DNA of 39,660 nucleotides from an uncultured bacterium (GCA_937871295.1 CALMRE010000105.1:1-39660), one strand, 5' to 3'; counted from the first letter of the stretch, positions 26,465-35,549 are shown. Program-made: numbers and translations. The notes: generated by a model not told the origin, from the sequence alone.

Positions 26465-26534
26465 GGTCCCTGTCCTTTATGTCCTTTTGGTCCTTTATGT
26501 CCCTTTTCCCAGACCCTTTATGTCCTTTCGGTCA
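26465..26534 (-). repeat. AAAGGACNN repeat array D, running into the V-ATPase I gene
   Basis: On the minus strand: GAAAGGACAT, AAAGGG, AAAAGGGACAT, AAAGGACCA, AAAGGACAT, AAAGGACAG. It fills the whole gap between the V-ATPase I and four-helix genes. The last codons of subunit I (GAA AGG ACA TAA) are repeat sequence, so the array supplies the stop. It has the same orientation as array C, so the four-helix gene has direct copies at both ends. Confidence 0.88.
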
Positions 26535-28371
26535 ACAGGCTCTTAAAGGCTTTGAACGGCCGGCCGCCGCCGTCGAAACACCAGCGGTACCATTCAAGGA
26601 AATTGAGACGCAGGCCGTGGATGACGCCGCCCATGATGCATAGGGCGATATTGAGCGCGTGGCCGGCGACGAAGATGAGGGTGGCCGGGATGATGGTGAA
26701 GAAGAGCGGGCCGGCGTCCCAGACCATCATCGCGAGCATGTTGAAGTTCTGTGCGATGAGGGCGCCCGACAGGCCGAGCGCGAAGATGCGGAGATAGGAG
26801 AGAATGTCGGCGAAGAACTGGACGCCGTTGTAGACGCCGAGGAAGCCGCGGAAGAGTATCCGGAGCGGGTTGAGGGAGGCGGCGCTGGTCAGGAAGACGA
26901 TGCCGACCGCGCCGTAGAAGATGTTGAGCCCGAGGGCGGCGGTGGCCGGATCGGTCTCCTTCAGGGTGACCCACGCATAGAAGGCCCAGATGCCGGGGAT
27001 CCACGCGAGGTTGGGTATCGCGCCGGCGATATCCCTCAGCGACAGGATCGACCGGAACGACTTGAGCAGGAGCGACACGGTGATATGGATGAGCCCGAGG
27101 ACTATCGAGATGGTCATCATGTTCCCGAGCACCCCCGGCTGACGGATATCGGTATTGATGAGGGCGAGCCGCACCACCCAGCCGAACAGCGGGTTGTCGC
27201 CCGAGAAGCCGTAGAAGCCTCCCGTCAGAAGGCCGTATACCAGCGCGCCTCCCGAGAGGGCGAGCGAAAGATTCAGGAATCGCGAAAGTCCCGGCGCGGG
27301 GCTCTTGACTTTGTGTTTGACCCAGAGCAGGAGCGCTATGAGCGTCAGCGCGTAGCCGGCGTCGCCGAAGATCATGGAGTAGAACACGAGGAACGAGAAG
27401 AAGATCCACGCCGAGGGATCCCAATCACGGTAGGCGGGGGTGTCGTAGATCCTGACGAGATCCTCGCCGAGCGCCCGGACCCCCTCGTTGGCCATGAAGG
27501 TGGGCACCCGTTCGCCTTCGTCGGGCGCTATCTCTTCGACCTGTATCGGGAATTCGGCCGTGATCGTCGCCAGTTCCTTCTCGGCGTGCGCGGGGCACCA
27601 CGCCTGCAGGACGAATACGGCGTCGTCGAGCAGTTTAACCGTTCCCCACGCGGCGGTGCCGTAGTGGAACAGGTCGAGTTCGTGGAGGTAGTGACGGAAG
27701 ACCGCATCGATCGAACCGATCATCGCGTAGATACGGGCGGTCGTGTCGGCGAAGTCCTTCTTCAGGGTGTCGATACGGCCCGTGAGGGTGCGATAGTCTT
27801 CGTCATAGCGGATCTCGAGACAATCGGCCAGTTGGAGCGGTCTAGCGGAGAAGGAGAGGAAATAGCGCCGCTCAGGGTCGACCGTCACCTCCATGACGGC
27901 GAGCGCGCCGTCGATCACGAGGTTGTCGGCGTAGGCGTGGGCGACCTCCCAGAACTGGATGGCCAGGCGGCCTTGTTTCCGGATCGTGTCGAGCGTCGCG
28001 AGGTCGAAATCGCCCCACGGTTCGATCGACTCGCGTTTGTTGGAAAGTTGCTGTATCTTGTCGCGCAGTATTCGTATCCGGTCCTCGAGCTGCGGCAGTT
28101 CGTCGATGATCTGTTGCGGAGTGAGTCCGCACGATCCGGCCGGCAACGCGGTCCCTTCCTTATGCGCCTGTTTCTGGTAGCGCTGGAGGGTGCGGTAGGC
28201 CGAAAGGGCCAGATCGGCCTTGAGCGGGACCACATGGCGGCCGTCGACCGGGAGGGCCGCGCCGCGGTAGGGCTCCACCTGTACGACGCCGGCGCTCTGC
28301 AGGCGGGCAAGAAATTCTTCCTTGCGGTTCTCGGGGCCCATCACGAGCAGTTTCCGCATCCGTTCTATCAC
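26518..28371 (-). CDS. atpI: V-type ATPase subunit I
   Basis: Membrane stator subunit (a/I type) that links the peripheral stalk to the proteolipid ring and forms half-channels for ions. It has 617 residues. The cytoplasmic N-terminal half (1-310) has coiled-coil stretches. The membrane half has about eight segments, including IFFSFLVFYSMIFGDAGYAL and FADILSYLRIFALGLSGALI, which are family signatures. The end HGLRLNFLEWYRWCFDGGGR is complete, so the repeat at the 3' end did not truncate a conserved region. The start is GTG at 28371, overlapping the subunit D stop as GTGA. The K (proteolipid) gene that normally follows is absent here. Confidence 0.95.
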   Translation of the reverse strand: MIERMRKLLVMGPENRKEEFLARLQSAGVVQVEPYRGAALPVDGRHVVPLKADLALSAYRTLQRYQKQAHKEGTALPAGSCGLTPQQIIDELPQLEDRIRILRDKIQQLSNKRESIEPWGDFDLATLDTIRKQGRLAIQFWEVAHAYADNLVIDGALAVMEVTVDPERRYFLSFSARPLQLADCLEIRYDEDYRTLTGRIDTLKKDFADTTARIYAMIGSIDAVFRHYLHELDLFHYGTAAWGTVKLLDDAVFVLQAWCPAHAEKELATITAEFPIQVEEIAPDEGERVPTFMANEGVRALGEDLVRIYDTPAYRDWDPSAWIFFSFLVFYSMIFGDAGYALTLIALLLWVKHKVKSPAPGLSRFLNLSLALSGGALVYGLLTGGFYGFSGDNPLFGWVVRLALINTDIRQPGVLGNMMTISIVLGLIHITVSLLLKSFRSILSLRDIAGAIPNLAWIPGIWAFYAWVTLKETDPATAALGLNIFYGAVGIVFLTSAASLNPLRILFRGFLGVYNGVQFFADILSYLRIFALGLSGALIAQNFNMLAMMVWDAGPLFFTIIPATLIFVAGHALNIALCIMGGVIHGLRLNFLEWYRWCFDGGGRPFKAFKSLLTERT

Positions 28372-29000
28372 GCCGCCGCCTCCGCCTCAGCCTCGAGCTG
28401 TTCCCTGCGTTTGAGTTTGTCCTTGGCGATCTTCGCGTTGCAGATGGCCGCGATCTCCTGATCGCCGAGAAAGATGCGTATCTTGCGGATGTTCTCGCGG
28501 CAGTCGGGGATCATCCGTTTCTCGAAGAGGTTCACCTTGATGTTGGTCTGGCGCAATTCCTCGACGAGCAGCTCGAGTTTCTTCTGCATCACCTTGATCT
28601 TTTCGCGCAGGGCGATGAGTTCCCGCAGTTCCTTGATCGCCTTGTCGAGCCACACCGGCATGATGAAAAAGCCGTAGGGCCGCTCCTTGAACGAGATGCC
28701 GGTGAAGACCGGGACATCGATGCCGGCGATGTTCTCTTTGTCGGTCGTTGTTCCGGCGATCTCGAGATAGTCGAACATGTCGACCGTGAGCCGCTGGGAA
28801 AAGAGTATTGACCACGAATCGAGTTTGCGGTACCGCGCCCCCATCTCCTCTTCGACCCGCTGCACTTGGCCGCGGCAGGTCTCGACCTCGGCCTGCAACT
28901 GCTGTTTCTTGAGCTGGAGGGTCGGCAGGTATTTGGTCAACTGGTCGAGCAGATTCTTCTGGTTCTTGAGCTCGGTCTTGTTGAGTTTCAGTTGCGCCAT
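28368..29000 (-). CDS. atpD: V-type ATPase subunit D
   Basis: Central rotor shaft subunit coupling the A3B3 head to the membrane ring. It has 210 residues and is mostly two long coiled-coil helices (LNKTELKNQKNLLDQLTKYL at the start, IRKIRIFLGDQEIAAICNAK near the end) with a short beta insertion. It starts two bases after the subunit B stop. Its Ala/Glu tail is coupled to subunit I by GTGA. The order B-D-I matches chlamydial and spirochaetal operons. Confidence 0.95.
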   Translation of the reverse strand: MAQLKLNKTELKNQKNLLDQLTKYLPTLQLKKQQLQAEVETCRGQVQRVEEEMGARYRKLDSWSILFSQRLTVDMFDYLEIAGTTTDKENIAGIDVPVFTGISFKERPYGFFIMPVWLDKAIKELRELIALREKIKVMQKKLELLVEELRQTNIKVNLFEKRMIPDCRENIRKIRIFLGDQEIAAICNAKIAKDKLKRREQLEAEAEAAA

Positions 29001-29002
29001 CG

Positions 29003-30316
29003 TCAGGCCGCCTTACCTTTCCATTTGCCGTATTTCGTGATCCATTCCGCCTTGAGACCGACCTCGTGCCGGTCGAAGCATTCGGCGAGTATGGTCCAGC
29101 CCAGATCGAGCTGTTGTTCTATGTCGAGGTTGACCTCGAGGTCCATCATCCGCGTCTCGAATTTCCGGGCGTAGGCGAGCAGTTTCTGGTCCCAGTTCGA
29201 CAGGCGGAAGCCCATCGATTCGCGGTCGCGCGCCTTTTTCGCGTCGGCGTAGAGCCGGATCATCGCGTTGGCGAGGTCGGAGTGGTCCTTGCGGGTCACC
29301 TTCCCCATGACCTGCTGTTTGAGACGCGACAGCGAGCCGAAGGGATTGATGACGCCGCCGTGGAGGTAGAACTGACCTTCGGTGATGTAGCCGGTGTTGT
29401 CGGGGACCGGGTGGGTGACATCGTTGCCCGGCATGGTCGTGACCGCGATGATGGTGATGGAGCCCGAGCCTTCGATGTCGACCGCTTTTTCGTAGCGGGC
29501 GGCCAGATCGGAGTAGAGCGAACCGGGATAGCCGCGGTTCGACGGGACCTTTTCCATCGATATCGATATCTCCTTGAGCGAATCGGAGAAGGCGGTCATG
29601 TCGGTCAGCAGGCAGAGCACATTCTTGTTCTGCACCGCGAACTTCTCGGCGACCGCGAGCGCCATATCGGGAACGAGCAGGCATTCGACCACCGGGTCGG
29701 AGGCGAGGTGGATGAACATCGTGGTCTTTTCCATCGCGCCGGTCTTCGAGAAATACTGGTGGAAGAAGGCGTAGTCGTCGAACTTGAGCCCCATGCCGCC
29801 GAGAATGATGATGTCGGCGTCGGTCTGCGACGCGATACGCGCCAGCAGTTCGTTGTAGGGTTCGCCGGGTATCGAGAAGATCGGTATCTTCTGCGACCGG
29901 ACCAGCGAATTGAACATGTCGATGAGCGGTATGTTGGTCTTGATCATCCGTTTCGGGATGATGCGTTTGGTCGGGTTGAACGACGGTCCGCCGATCTCGA
30001 CCTTCTCCGACATCACCTCGGGGCCGCTGTCCATCGGGACGCCCGAGCCGTTGAAGACGCGGCCCAGCAGCGCGTCACCGCAAGCCACCTGCATCGGTTT
30101 CCCGAGGAACCGGATGGAGTCGCCCGTCGATACGCCCTTGGTGCCGGTGTAGATCTGGAGCGTCACCTTGTCGCCGTCGAAGCTGATCACCTCGGCCAGC
30201 GACGAGCGGCCGTCGCGCATCTTGACCTGCGCCAGTTCGCCGAGTTTCACCCCCTCGGCGCGGATCTGGGCGATACTGCCCTTGATCTTCTCGATACGGT
30301 TGTAGGTCTTAACCAT
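29003..30316 (-). CDS. atpB: V-type ATPase subunit B
   Basis: Non-catalytic nucleotide-binding subunit of the A3B3 head, 437 residues. It begins [20 protein letters not shown]. It lacks a functional P-loop: the position reads [34 protein letters not shown] is the conserved segment ending the nucleotide domain. The start overlaps the subunit A end by 8 bp. Its ribosome binding site GAAGGGA lies inside subunit A. Confidence 0.96.
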   Translation of the reverse strand: MVKTYNRIEKIKGSIAQIRAEGVKLGELAQVKMRDGRSSLAEVISFDGDKVTLQIYTGTKGVSTGDSIRFLGKPMQVACGDALLGRVFNGSGVPMDSGPEVMSEKVEIGGPSFNPTKRIIPKRMIKTNIPLIDMFNSLVRSQKIPIFSIPGEPYNELLARIASQTDADIIILGGMGLKFDDYAFFHQYFSKTGAMEKTTMFIHLASDPVVECLLVPDMALAVAEKFAVQNKNVLCLLTDMTAFSDSLKEISISMEKVPSNRGYPGSLYSDLAARYEKAVDIEGSGSITIIAVTTMPGNDVTHPVPDNTGYITEGQFYLHGGVINPFGSLSRLKQQVMGKVTRKDHSDLANAMIRLYADAKKARDRESMGFRLSNWDQKLLAYARKFETRMMDLEVNLDIEQQLDLGWTILAECFDRHEVGLKAEWITKYGKWKGKAA

Positions 30317-32078
30317 GGGTATGTCCCTTCAGCGTTTTCAGTACGGTTTCCTTGCGGTCGGCGTAGGCCGCGTCGTTCTTCGCCGTGTAGTTCCACTGGA
30401 TGACCTTGTCCTGCAGGGTCAGGAAGAAACGGCGGGCCGCATCGTGCGAATCGAAACTAAGGTCCGCGTCGAGTACCTGTTCCACCAGTTCCAACTGTTC
30501 GGTCTGCCGCGCGATATCGGTGGCGGTGTCGACCTTGTCGAACGCGTTCTGCTGGAGGAAGACGGCGTCGTAGAACTCACCCTTGAGGAAGGTGACCATA
30601 TCGTCGCGTCCGATGCCCTCTTCGCCGACGACCGACATCTTCTTGCCGATCTCGTCGGCGGCGAAAAGCACCCGGTGCGCCTTCTTCGCGATCTCGATGC
30701 GGCGCCGGGTCGTCTCATCGCCGAATTCGGCGAAGCGATCGTTGTATTTCGACCAGCTGATGAGCGGATCGACGGCGGGGAAACGGCGGGCGTCGGAACG
30801 GCCGCGCGACAGGCCGAGGAAACAGCCGACCACCGCGAGCGTCGACTGGGTGACCGGTTCTTCGAAGTTGCCGCCGGCGGGACTGACCGCGCCGCCGATG
30901 GTGAGCGAGCCGGTCGTTTCGTCCTTGAGTTTCAGGACGCCGGCCCGTTCGTAGAGTTCCGATATGCGCGACGAAAGATAGGCGGGGAACGCCTCTTCGC
31001 CCGGTATCTCCTCCAGACGGCCGCTCATCTCGCGGAGCGCCTGCGCCCAGCGGGAGGTCGAGTCGGCGAGCATCAGGCAGTCGATACCCATCTGGCGGTA
31101 ATACTCGGCGATGGTGGTGCCGATGTAGACCGACGATTCGCGCGCCGCGACCGGCATCGATGAGGTGTTGCAGATGATGCAGGTGCGGTCGATGAGTTTG
31201 CGGCCGGTCGCCGGATCGTCGAGTTCCGGGAACTCCTTGAGCAGTTCCACGACCTCGCCGGCCCGTTCGCCGCAGGCGACCACGACCACGCCCTGTATAT
31301 GGGCGTATTTCGATATCTGATGCTGGAGCACCGTCTTGCCGGCGCCGAAGGGGCCGGGGGTGCAGAAGGTGCCGCCTTTGGCCACCGGGAAGGCGCCGTC
31401 GATGATGCGGCAGGCGGTGGTGAGCTGTTCCACCGGCAGTATCCGCTGGCCGAAACGGATCGGGAATTTCGCGGGCCAGCGCTGGAACATCGTCACCTTG
31501 TGGGCGACCCCGTGTTCGTCCTCGATGACCGCGATCTCCTGTTCTATCGTGTAGGAGCCGGCCGGGGCGATGCTCTTCACCTTTCCTTTGCCGATGAAGG
31601 TGAAGGGGACCATGATGCGGTGGGTGACGACCCCCTCGGGGACGCTGCCGAGGTAGTCGGCCCGCTCGACGGTGTCGCCGACCTTCGCGGTCGGGGTGAA
31701 GTCCCATTTCGCGGTGCGGGAGAGCGGTATCAGGTAGACGCCGCGCGGCAGGAAGTAGCCCGCCTGCTCCGCCACCAGTTCCAGCGGGTTCTGCAGGCCG
31801 TCGTAGATGCTTTTCAGCAGGCCGGGGCCCAATTCGACCGTCAGCAGGTCGCCGTCGAACTCGACCGTGTCGCCGCAGGTGATGCCGCGGGTCAGTTCGA
31901 ACACCTGCACCTTGGCCAGATTGCCGCTGATCTCGATGACCTCGCCCTTGAGGCGCTGGCCTTCGGTCTTGATGAAGGTCACCTCGTTCTGGCGGACGAT
32001 CCCGTCGAACTCGACGGTCATCAGGTTCCCCTGCGCCGCGACGATCCGTCCCGTTGCGTTGCGATTCTCCGTGGTCAT
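30309..32078 (-). CDS. atpA: V-type ATPase catalytic subunit A
   Basis: Catalytic subunit of the V/A-type ATPase, 589 residues. Walker [12 protein letters not shown] starts at 242, after the 80-residue non-homologous insertion typical of A subunits (about 110-200). [20 protein letters not shown] and [20 protein letters not shown] carry Walker B and the conserved nucleotide-site segment. The start at 32078 follows ACGGAGATAGCGGC. Direction of catalysis (ATP synthesis or ion pumping) and the coupling ion cannot be read here because the proteolipid gene is not present. Confidence 0.97.
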   Translation of the reverse strand: MTTENRNATGRIVAAQGNLMTVEFDGIVRQNEVTFIKTEGQRLKGEVIEISGNLAKVQVFELTRGITCGDTVEFDGDLLTVELGPGLLKSIYDGLQNPLELVAEQAGYFLPRGVYLIPLSRTAKWDFTPTAKVGDTVERADYLGSVPEGVVTHRIMVPFTFIGKGKVKSIAPAGSYTIEQEIAVIEDEHGVAHKVTMFQRWPAKFPIRFGQRILPVEQLTTACRIIDGAFPVAKGGTFCTPGPFGAGKTVLQHQISKYAHIQGVVVVACGERAGEVVELLKEFPELDDPATGRKLIDRTCIICNTSSMPVAARESSVYIGTTIAEYYRQMGIDCLMLADSTSRWAQALREMSGRLEEIPGEEAFPAYLSSRISELYERAGVLKLKDETTGSLTIGGAVSPAGGNFEEPVTQSTLAVVGCFLGLSRGRSDARRFPAVDPLISWSKYNDRFAEFGDETTRRRIEIAKKAHRVLFAADEIGKKMSVVGEEGIGRDDMVTFLKGEFYDAVFLQQNAFDKVDTATDIARQTEQLELVEQVLDADLSFDSHDAARRFFLTLQDKVIQWNYTAKNDAAYADRKETVLKTLKGHTHG

Positions 32079-32096
32079 GCCGCTATCTCCGTTCCG

Positions 32097-32921
32097 TTAT
32101 CCTTTCATGATGTGGGCGAGCATCAGGTCGCCCCGCTCCTTATTGAGCGTGTTCCAGATGTCGCGCACCTGAAAGCCGATGATGTAGGAAAGGAGGATGT
32201 GGTCGCCGAAAGGCGATTCCTGTCCGACCTCCTCCATCAGTTTGAAGCGTATCTTGTCGAGTTCATGTTCGAGTTCGACCGGTTCATGGGTGAAGAGGTT
32301 GATGATGTCGACGATCTCGGGGAAGATGCTCTTGAGGCCGAGGTCGCTTGAGGAGCGGTTCTCGAGTATCGTCTGGACGATATAGGGGTCGCCCTTCAGG
32401 TGCTCCTCGAGGTTGAGTCCCAATTGCAGGATGCGCTGGGCGGCGAGCACCGTACGGATGACCGTCGCGACGCGGCCGTAGTAGCGGACGAAACGGCTCT
32501 TGCAGTTCTGCAGATAGAGGAAGTAACTGATGAACAGGTCTTCGAGATGGTCGACCCGGTCCTGCGGTGTCCGGTAGTGCAGAAAGTAGTCGAGTATGAA
32601 TTCGGGGAAATTGTCGTCGGGAAGGTTGTGAAAGGGATCCTGCAGGAACTTGACGATATCCTCGACCTCGAGGTAGTTCGGCTTATATATCTTGAGCGGC
32701 TGCGGCTCCATCGCGGGGCCCGCCTTGCTTTTGGGCAACTGCGAACGGAGGACCAGTTCGATGTTGTAGAGATCGTTCTGCAGGAGTATGTCCTTGAGCG
32801 GGTCCATGAGCGTTTCAAGTTGGTACCAGTTGTCGTCGAGGAACTTTTCGAGCGTCGAGGGGAGCGGGCTGTTCCACGCCAGTTTGGGAAGCGCGCCGAC
32901 GAGATAGTGATTGAAATTCAT
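32097..32921 (-). CDS. DUF2764 protein of the V-ATPase operon
   Basis: A 274-residue helical protein opening MNFNHYLVGALPKLAWNS, matching the DUF2764 proteins found between subunits E and A in chlamydial and spirochaetal V-ATPase operons. There is no signal peptide or membrane segment. Its position and length suggest that it replaces subunit C (d), which is missing from this operon; this is inference. It starts 18 bp after subunit E. Confidence 0.85.
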   Translation of the reverse strand: MNFNHYLVGALPKLAWNSPLPSTLEKFLDDNWYQLETLMDPLKDILLQNDLYNIELVLRSQLPKSKAGPAMEPQPLKIYKPNYLEVEDIVKFLQDPFHNLPDDNFPEFILDYFLHYRTPQDRVDHLEDLFISYFLYLQNCKSRFVRYYGRVATVIRTVLAAQRILQLGLNLEEHLKGDPYIVQTILENRSSSDLGLKSIFPEIVDIINLFTHEPVELEHELDKIRFKLMEEVGQESPFGDHILLSYIIGFQVRDIWNTLNKERGDLMLAHIMKG

Positions 32922-32939
32922 GGTCGCCCGGTCCTGCGG

Positions 32940-33575
32940 TTATTTGAACAGGTAGCCGCGGATATCGGAACGGAGGAATTCCCCCATCAGTTCCACCAGC
33001 GCCTCGTGGGTGAACTCGTAGGTGAATCCCTTGTCCTTGAAGATGACCGCGAAACCGGCCGGGACCTTCTCATCCGACAGGGTGATGCCGCGGGCCGCTT
33101 TGGCCGCGATCTCGCTCTTCACGAAGTCGCCGATCTGTTTTTTCATGTCGTCGGAGAGCGCTATGGCCACCTGCCCCGCGCCGGCCGCCGCCGTCTGGCG
33201 GATGACCTCGGCGAGCAGGCTCTTCATCACTTCGGTGTTCGACAACGCCCCTTTGAGTCCGGCGCCGACCGTCTGCGCGAAGACCTCTTTCTCGAGCGTT
33301 ATCTTCAAGGTGTCGACCGACTGCCGCGCGGCGAGGCGCAGCGACGACTCCATCGTGGAGAGGGTGAGGCGCGCCTTCTCTTCGGCGGCGTGAACTATCT
33401 GTTCGGCCTTCTTTTCGGCCTGCGCGATGATCCGCTCCTTCTCGGCGTTGGCCTCGGCGAGTATCTTCTCCTTCTCCTGTTCGGCGGGGGAGAGGACATT
33501 CGATTTGAGGTATTCGCTGATGTCCTTGATCTTGTTCTCGAAGGTCTTTGTCTGTTCCTGAAGATTGCCGCTCAT
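32940..33575 (-). CDS. atpE: V-type ATPase subunit E
   Basis: Peripheral stalk subunit of 211 residues. Residues 1-75 form a charged coiled coil (EKEKILAEANAEKERIIAQA) and the C-terminal part is a mixed alpha/beta domain (PAGFAVIFKDKGFTYEFTHE). It is the first gene of the V-ATPase operon, preceded by a good promoter and by AGGAGTTACGCG. A subunit G/H partner is not seen, so the stalk partner is encoded elsewhere or absent. Confidence 0.88.
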   Translation of the reverse strand: MSGNLQEQTKTFENKIKDISEYLKSNVLSPAEQEKEKILAEANAEKERIIAQAEKKAEQIVHAAEEKARLTLSTMESSLRLAARQSVDTLKITLEKEVFAQTVGAGLKGALSNTEVMKSLLAEVIRQTAAAGAGQVAIALSDDMKKQIGDFVKSEIAAKAARGITLSDEKVPAGFAVIFKDKGFTYEFTHEALVELMGEFLRSDIRGYLFK

Positions 33576-33623
33576 CGCGTAACTCCTATCTCTCTACCAT
33601 ATTAATAAGCAAAAAATCACGCG

Positions 33624-33651
33624 ACTATATCCTATGAAAAAGAAAAGTCAA
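33624..33651 (-). promoter_or_regulatory. Sigma-70 promoter of the V-ATPase operon
   Basis: On the minus strand, TTGACT (33646-33651), a 16-bp spacer and TATAGT (33624-33629), leaving an untranslated leader of about 45 bp before atpE. Confidence 0.7.
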
Positions 33652-33694
33652 CAATAGGGGTCGCGCTCAAAGGAGTACTAACGAACCAAAAATA

Positions 33695-33723
33695 TTGACC
33701 TGACCCGTCGGCGCGACTAGGCT
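33695..33723 (+). promoter_or_regulatory. Sigma-70 promoter of the exonuclease gene
   Basis: TTGACC (33695-33700), a 17-bp spacer and TAGGCT (33718-33723), divergent from the V-ATPase promoter. Confidence 0.6.
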
Positions 33724-33747
33724 TGCCGCACGCGTTGGAGGTATCTG

Positions 33748-34341
33748 ATGGATGCGGTGACGGTCATAGATTTCGAGACGACGGGGCTCGAGTTTGCCAA
33801 GGAGGACCGCATCGTCGAGATCGGCGCGGTCAAGTGGAGCGACCACCGCATCACCGGCATCTACGACGCGCTGGTCAACCCCGGCCGCCCGATACCGGCC
33901 GAAGTGGTCCGTGTCCACGGTATCACCGACCTGATGGTGGAACACGCCGTCACGCTCGATGTCGCCATCCCCGAACTGCTCAACTTCATCGGCGACGACA
34001 TCGTGGTGATGCACAATGTCGAATTCGACAGCGGCTTCCTCATGGCGCAGATGCGACTGCTCGGCATTCAGCGCGAATTGACCTACTACGATACTCTTCC
34101 CGCCGCCCGCAAGAAATTCCTCGGTTCGCCCAACTACCGCCTCGCGACGCTCAAGAACTTCCTCAACCTCAAGCAGCTCGGCACCATGCACCGGGCGCTC
34201 GCCGACGCCTATGTCACCCTGCAGTTGTACCTGAAACTGGAGAACCTCTGGGCGGTCGATTCGAAAAGTCAGCTCGAACGGCAACTGCGGAAACTCACCC
34301 TCCAGCGTGAGCCGGGGGCGCGCTTCATCGTCGCGCCGTAA
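33748..34341 (+). CDS. DEDDh 3'-5' exonuclease (DnaQ/RNase T-like)
   Basis: A 197-residue exonuclease with all five DEDDh residues: Asp8 and Glu10 in DFETTG, Asp94 in HNVEFD, His148 and Asp153 in HRALADA. It contains only the exonuclease domain, like epsilon-type proofreading subunits or orphan DnaQ proteins. GVVxxHGIT-like sequence (VVRVHGITDLMV) is a usual DnaQ feature. TTGGAGGTATCTG precedes the ATG. It is a single-gene unit convergent with a lipoprotein gene 17 bp away. Whether it proofreads DNA polymerase III or processes other nucleic acids is not clear from context. Confidence 0.92.
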   Translation: MDAVTVIDFETTGLEFAKEDRIVEIGAVKWSDHRITGIYDALVNPGRPIPAEVVRVHGITDLMVEHAVTLDVAIPELLNFIGDDIVVMHNVEFDSGFLMAQMRLLGIQRELTYYDTLPAARKKFLGSPNYRLATLKNFLNLKQLGTMHRALADAYVTLQLYLKLENLWAVDSKSQLERQLRKLTLQREPGARFIVAP

Positions 34342-34358
34342 CGCTTTTTCCCGGAAAT

Positions 34359-35399
34359 TTAGTGGATGTGAAGGTCGTCGATATAGATACCGGCGGCGGC
34401 GGAACTGCTGTCGGAGCGGAACCGGAACGCGATCTGGACCGACTCTCCCTTGACCGCCGAAAGGCTTGCGCGGTACAGTTGCCAGGTGGCGTCGGCGTTG
34501 TTGGTGTTGCCGGTCAGTTTGGTCTTCGACGAATCGAGATAGGGGCCGACGGTGAAGACCGCCTTGGTCGCGCTCTCCCAAGTGTCGGTCGACTTCTTTA
34601 TCAGCACCTCGACATAGTCGTTGGCGATCATCGAGGAGCCTTCGGCGTTGACGTAGGCGTAGAATTCGATGACCGGCTCGGCCGCGCCGCCCGGTATCGA
34701 TAACTGTTGGTTGAGCGTCAGTTTCGCGTCGGCGTCGTTGCTGTAGACCCCCGTCAGGTTGGTCCCGGCGCAGTTCGCGCCGCCGTAGGTGGTGAAGATG
34801 CCGTAGGCGGGGGCGCCGATCTGCCAGTCACCCTCAAGCGTCCAGTTGGCCGCGCCGTTCTCGAAGTTCTCGGTGAGGTCGAGCACTCCGGTGGTGTCGG
34901 TATCGGGGACGACGGTGTCGGGCTGGGTCGTATCGGTATCGTTGTCGGGCTGAGGGGTGTCGGTATCGGTGTCAGTGTCGGGGAGAGTGGTGTCGGGCAG
35001 GGACGAATCGGTATCGCCGTCGGGGAGAGCGGTGTCGGTATCGGGCAGGTTGTTGTCAGGCAGGTTGTTGTCGGGCTGGGCGGTGTCGATATCGGGACCC
35101 TCCCCCTTGAAACAGTACCCGGTCGTTTCGCAGTACCAGCCGATGGGGCAATCCTGCATCTCGTAGGAACAGGTGTCGCGCAGGGTGCATTCGTATTTCA
35201 ATTCGCCGGTCGGGAAGCCGCTATCGTCGAGCACTTCGGTCTCGGCGCAGTATTCGGCGTAGTCACAGCCGCCGTTTTCCAGAGAGGGATCGCAGTCGAC
35301 CGTGAAGGGACCCTCTTCGTCGTCGGGGGTGCAGGCGTTGAAGACGACCATCGCCGTCAGAAAGGCCGCCGCTATCAGTATCAGATATCGTCCACTCAT
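34359..35399 (-). CDS. Lipoprotein with Asp/Pro/Thr linker and beta-sandwich domain
   Basis: A 346-residue predicted lipoprotein with a signal peptide ending VVFNAC (Cys23). Residues 24-100 contain nine cysteines in a compact module (GGCDYAEYCAE, CSYEMQDCPIGWYC). Residues 101-170 are a low-complexity linker of DTDT and PDNN units. Residues 175-346 look like a jelly-roll sugar- or ligand-binding domain (FENGAANWTLEGDWQIGAPA at the start, GIYIDDLHIH at the end), similar to MAM or choice-of-anchor modules. It is likely displayed on the surface. Single-gene unit with its own promoter, divergent from def. Confidence 0.87.
   Translation of the reverse strand: MSGRYLILIAAAFLTAMVVFNACTPDDEEGPFTVDCDPSLENGGCDYAEYCAETEVLDDSGFPTGELKYECTLRDTCSYEMQDCPIGWYCETTGYCFKGEGPDIDTAQPDNNLPDNNLPDTDTALPDGDTDSSLPDTTLPDTDTDTDTPQPDNDTDTTQPDTVVPDTDTTGVLDLTENFENGAANWTLEGDWQIGAPAYGIFTTYGGANCAGTNLTGVYSNDADAKLTLNQQLSIPGGAAEPVIEFYAYVNAEGSSMIANDYVEVLIKKSTDTWESATKAVFTVGPYLDSSKTKLTGNTNNADATWQLYRASLSAVKGESVQIAFRFRSDSSSAAAGIYIDDLHIH
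34890..35099 (-). repeat. Tandem repeats encoding the Asp/Pro/Thr linker
   Basis: Imperfect short repeats of GTCGGTATC/GTCGGGCAG type encode PDNNLPDNNLPDTDT-like sequence, residues 101-170 of the lipoprotein. The linker length is likely to vary between strains by slippage, since units are in-frame multiples of three. Confidence 0.7.
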
Positions 35400-35435
35400 G
35401 GTCCACCCTTTTCAAATGGTCATTCAGCGGCCCGT

Positions 35436-35463
35436 ATAGTAGCGAAAAGCGACGATTTTTCAA
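35436..35463 (-). promoter_or_regulatory. Promoter of the linker-lipoprotein gene
   Basis: On the minus strand, TTGAAA (35458-35463), a 16-bp spacer and TACTAT (35436-35441). A TATACG 3 bp further down is an alternative -10. Confidence 0.5.
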
Positions 35464-35493
35464 CAAAAAAATGTCCCGCCGCCGCTCCGCCGC

Positions 35494-35521
35494 TTTACAT
35501 CGACTCTTTTTTTCATATACT
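35494..35521 (+). promoter_or_regulatory. Promoter of def-fmt-rsmB
   Basis: TTTACA (35494-35499), a 16-bp spacer and TATACT (35516-35521), with GGAGGAACG before the def start at 35550. Confidence 0.6.
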
Positions 35522-35549
35522 GGCGCCGTACCGGTCGAACGGAGGAACG

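Noticed and set aside
24145-26534. CRISPR array
   Set aside because: The repeat unit is 9 bp with two variable bases and no spacers of regular length, and no cas gene is present.
26659-28461. Long plus-strand open frame opposite V-ATPase subunit I
   Set aside because: It is the complement of a well-identified gene. Its residues are dominated by Arg, Glu, Asp and Gly as expected from antisense GC-rich codons.
34707-35549. In-frame upstream extension of peptide deformylase
   Set aside because: It lies antisense to the linker lipoprotein and has low-complexity Val/Gly/Ser sequence. The ribosome binding site and deformylase homology begin at 35550.
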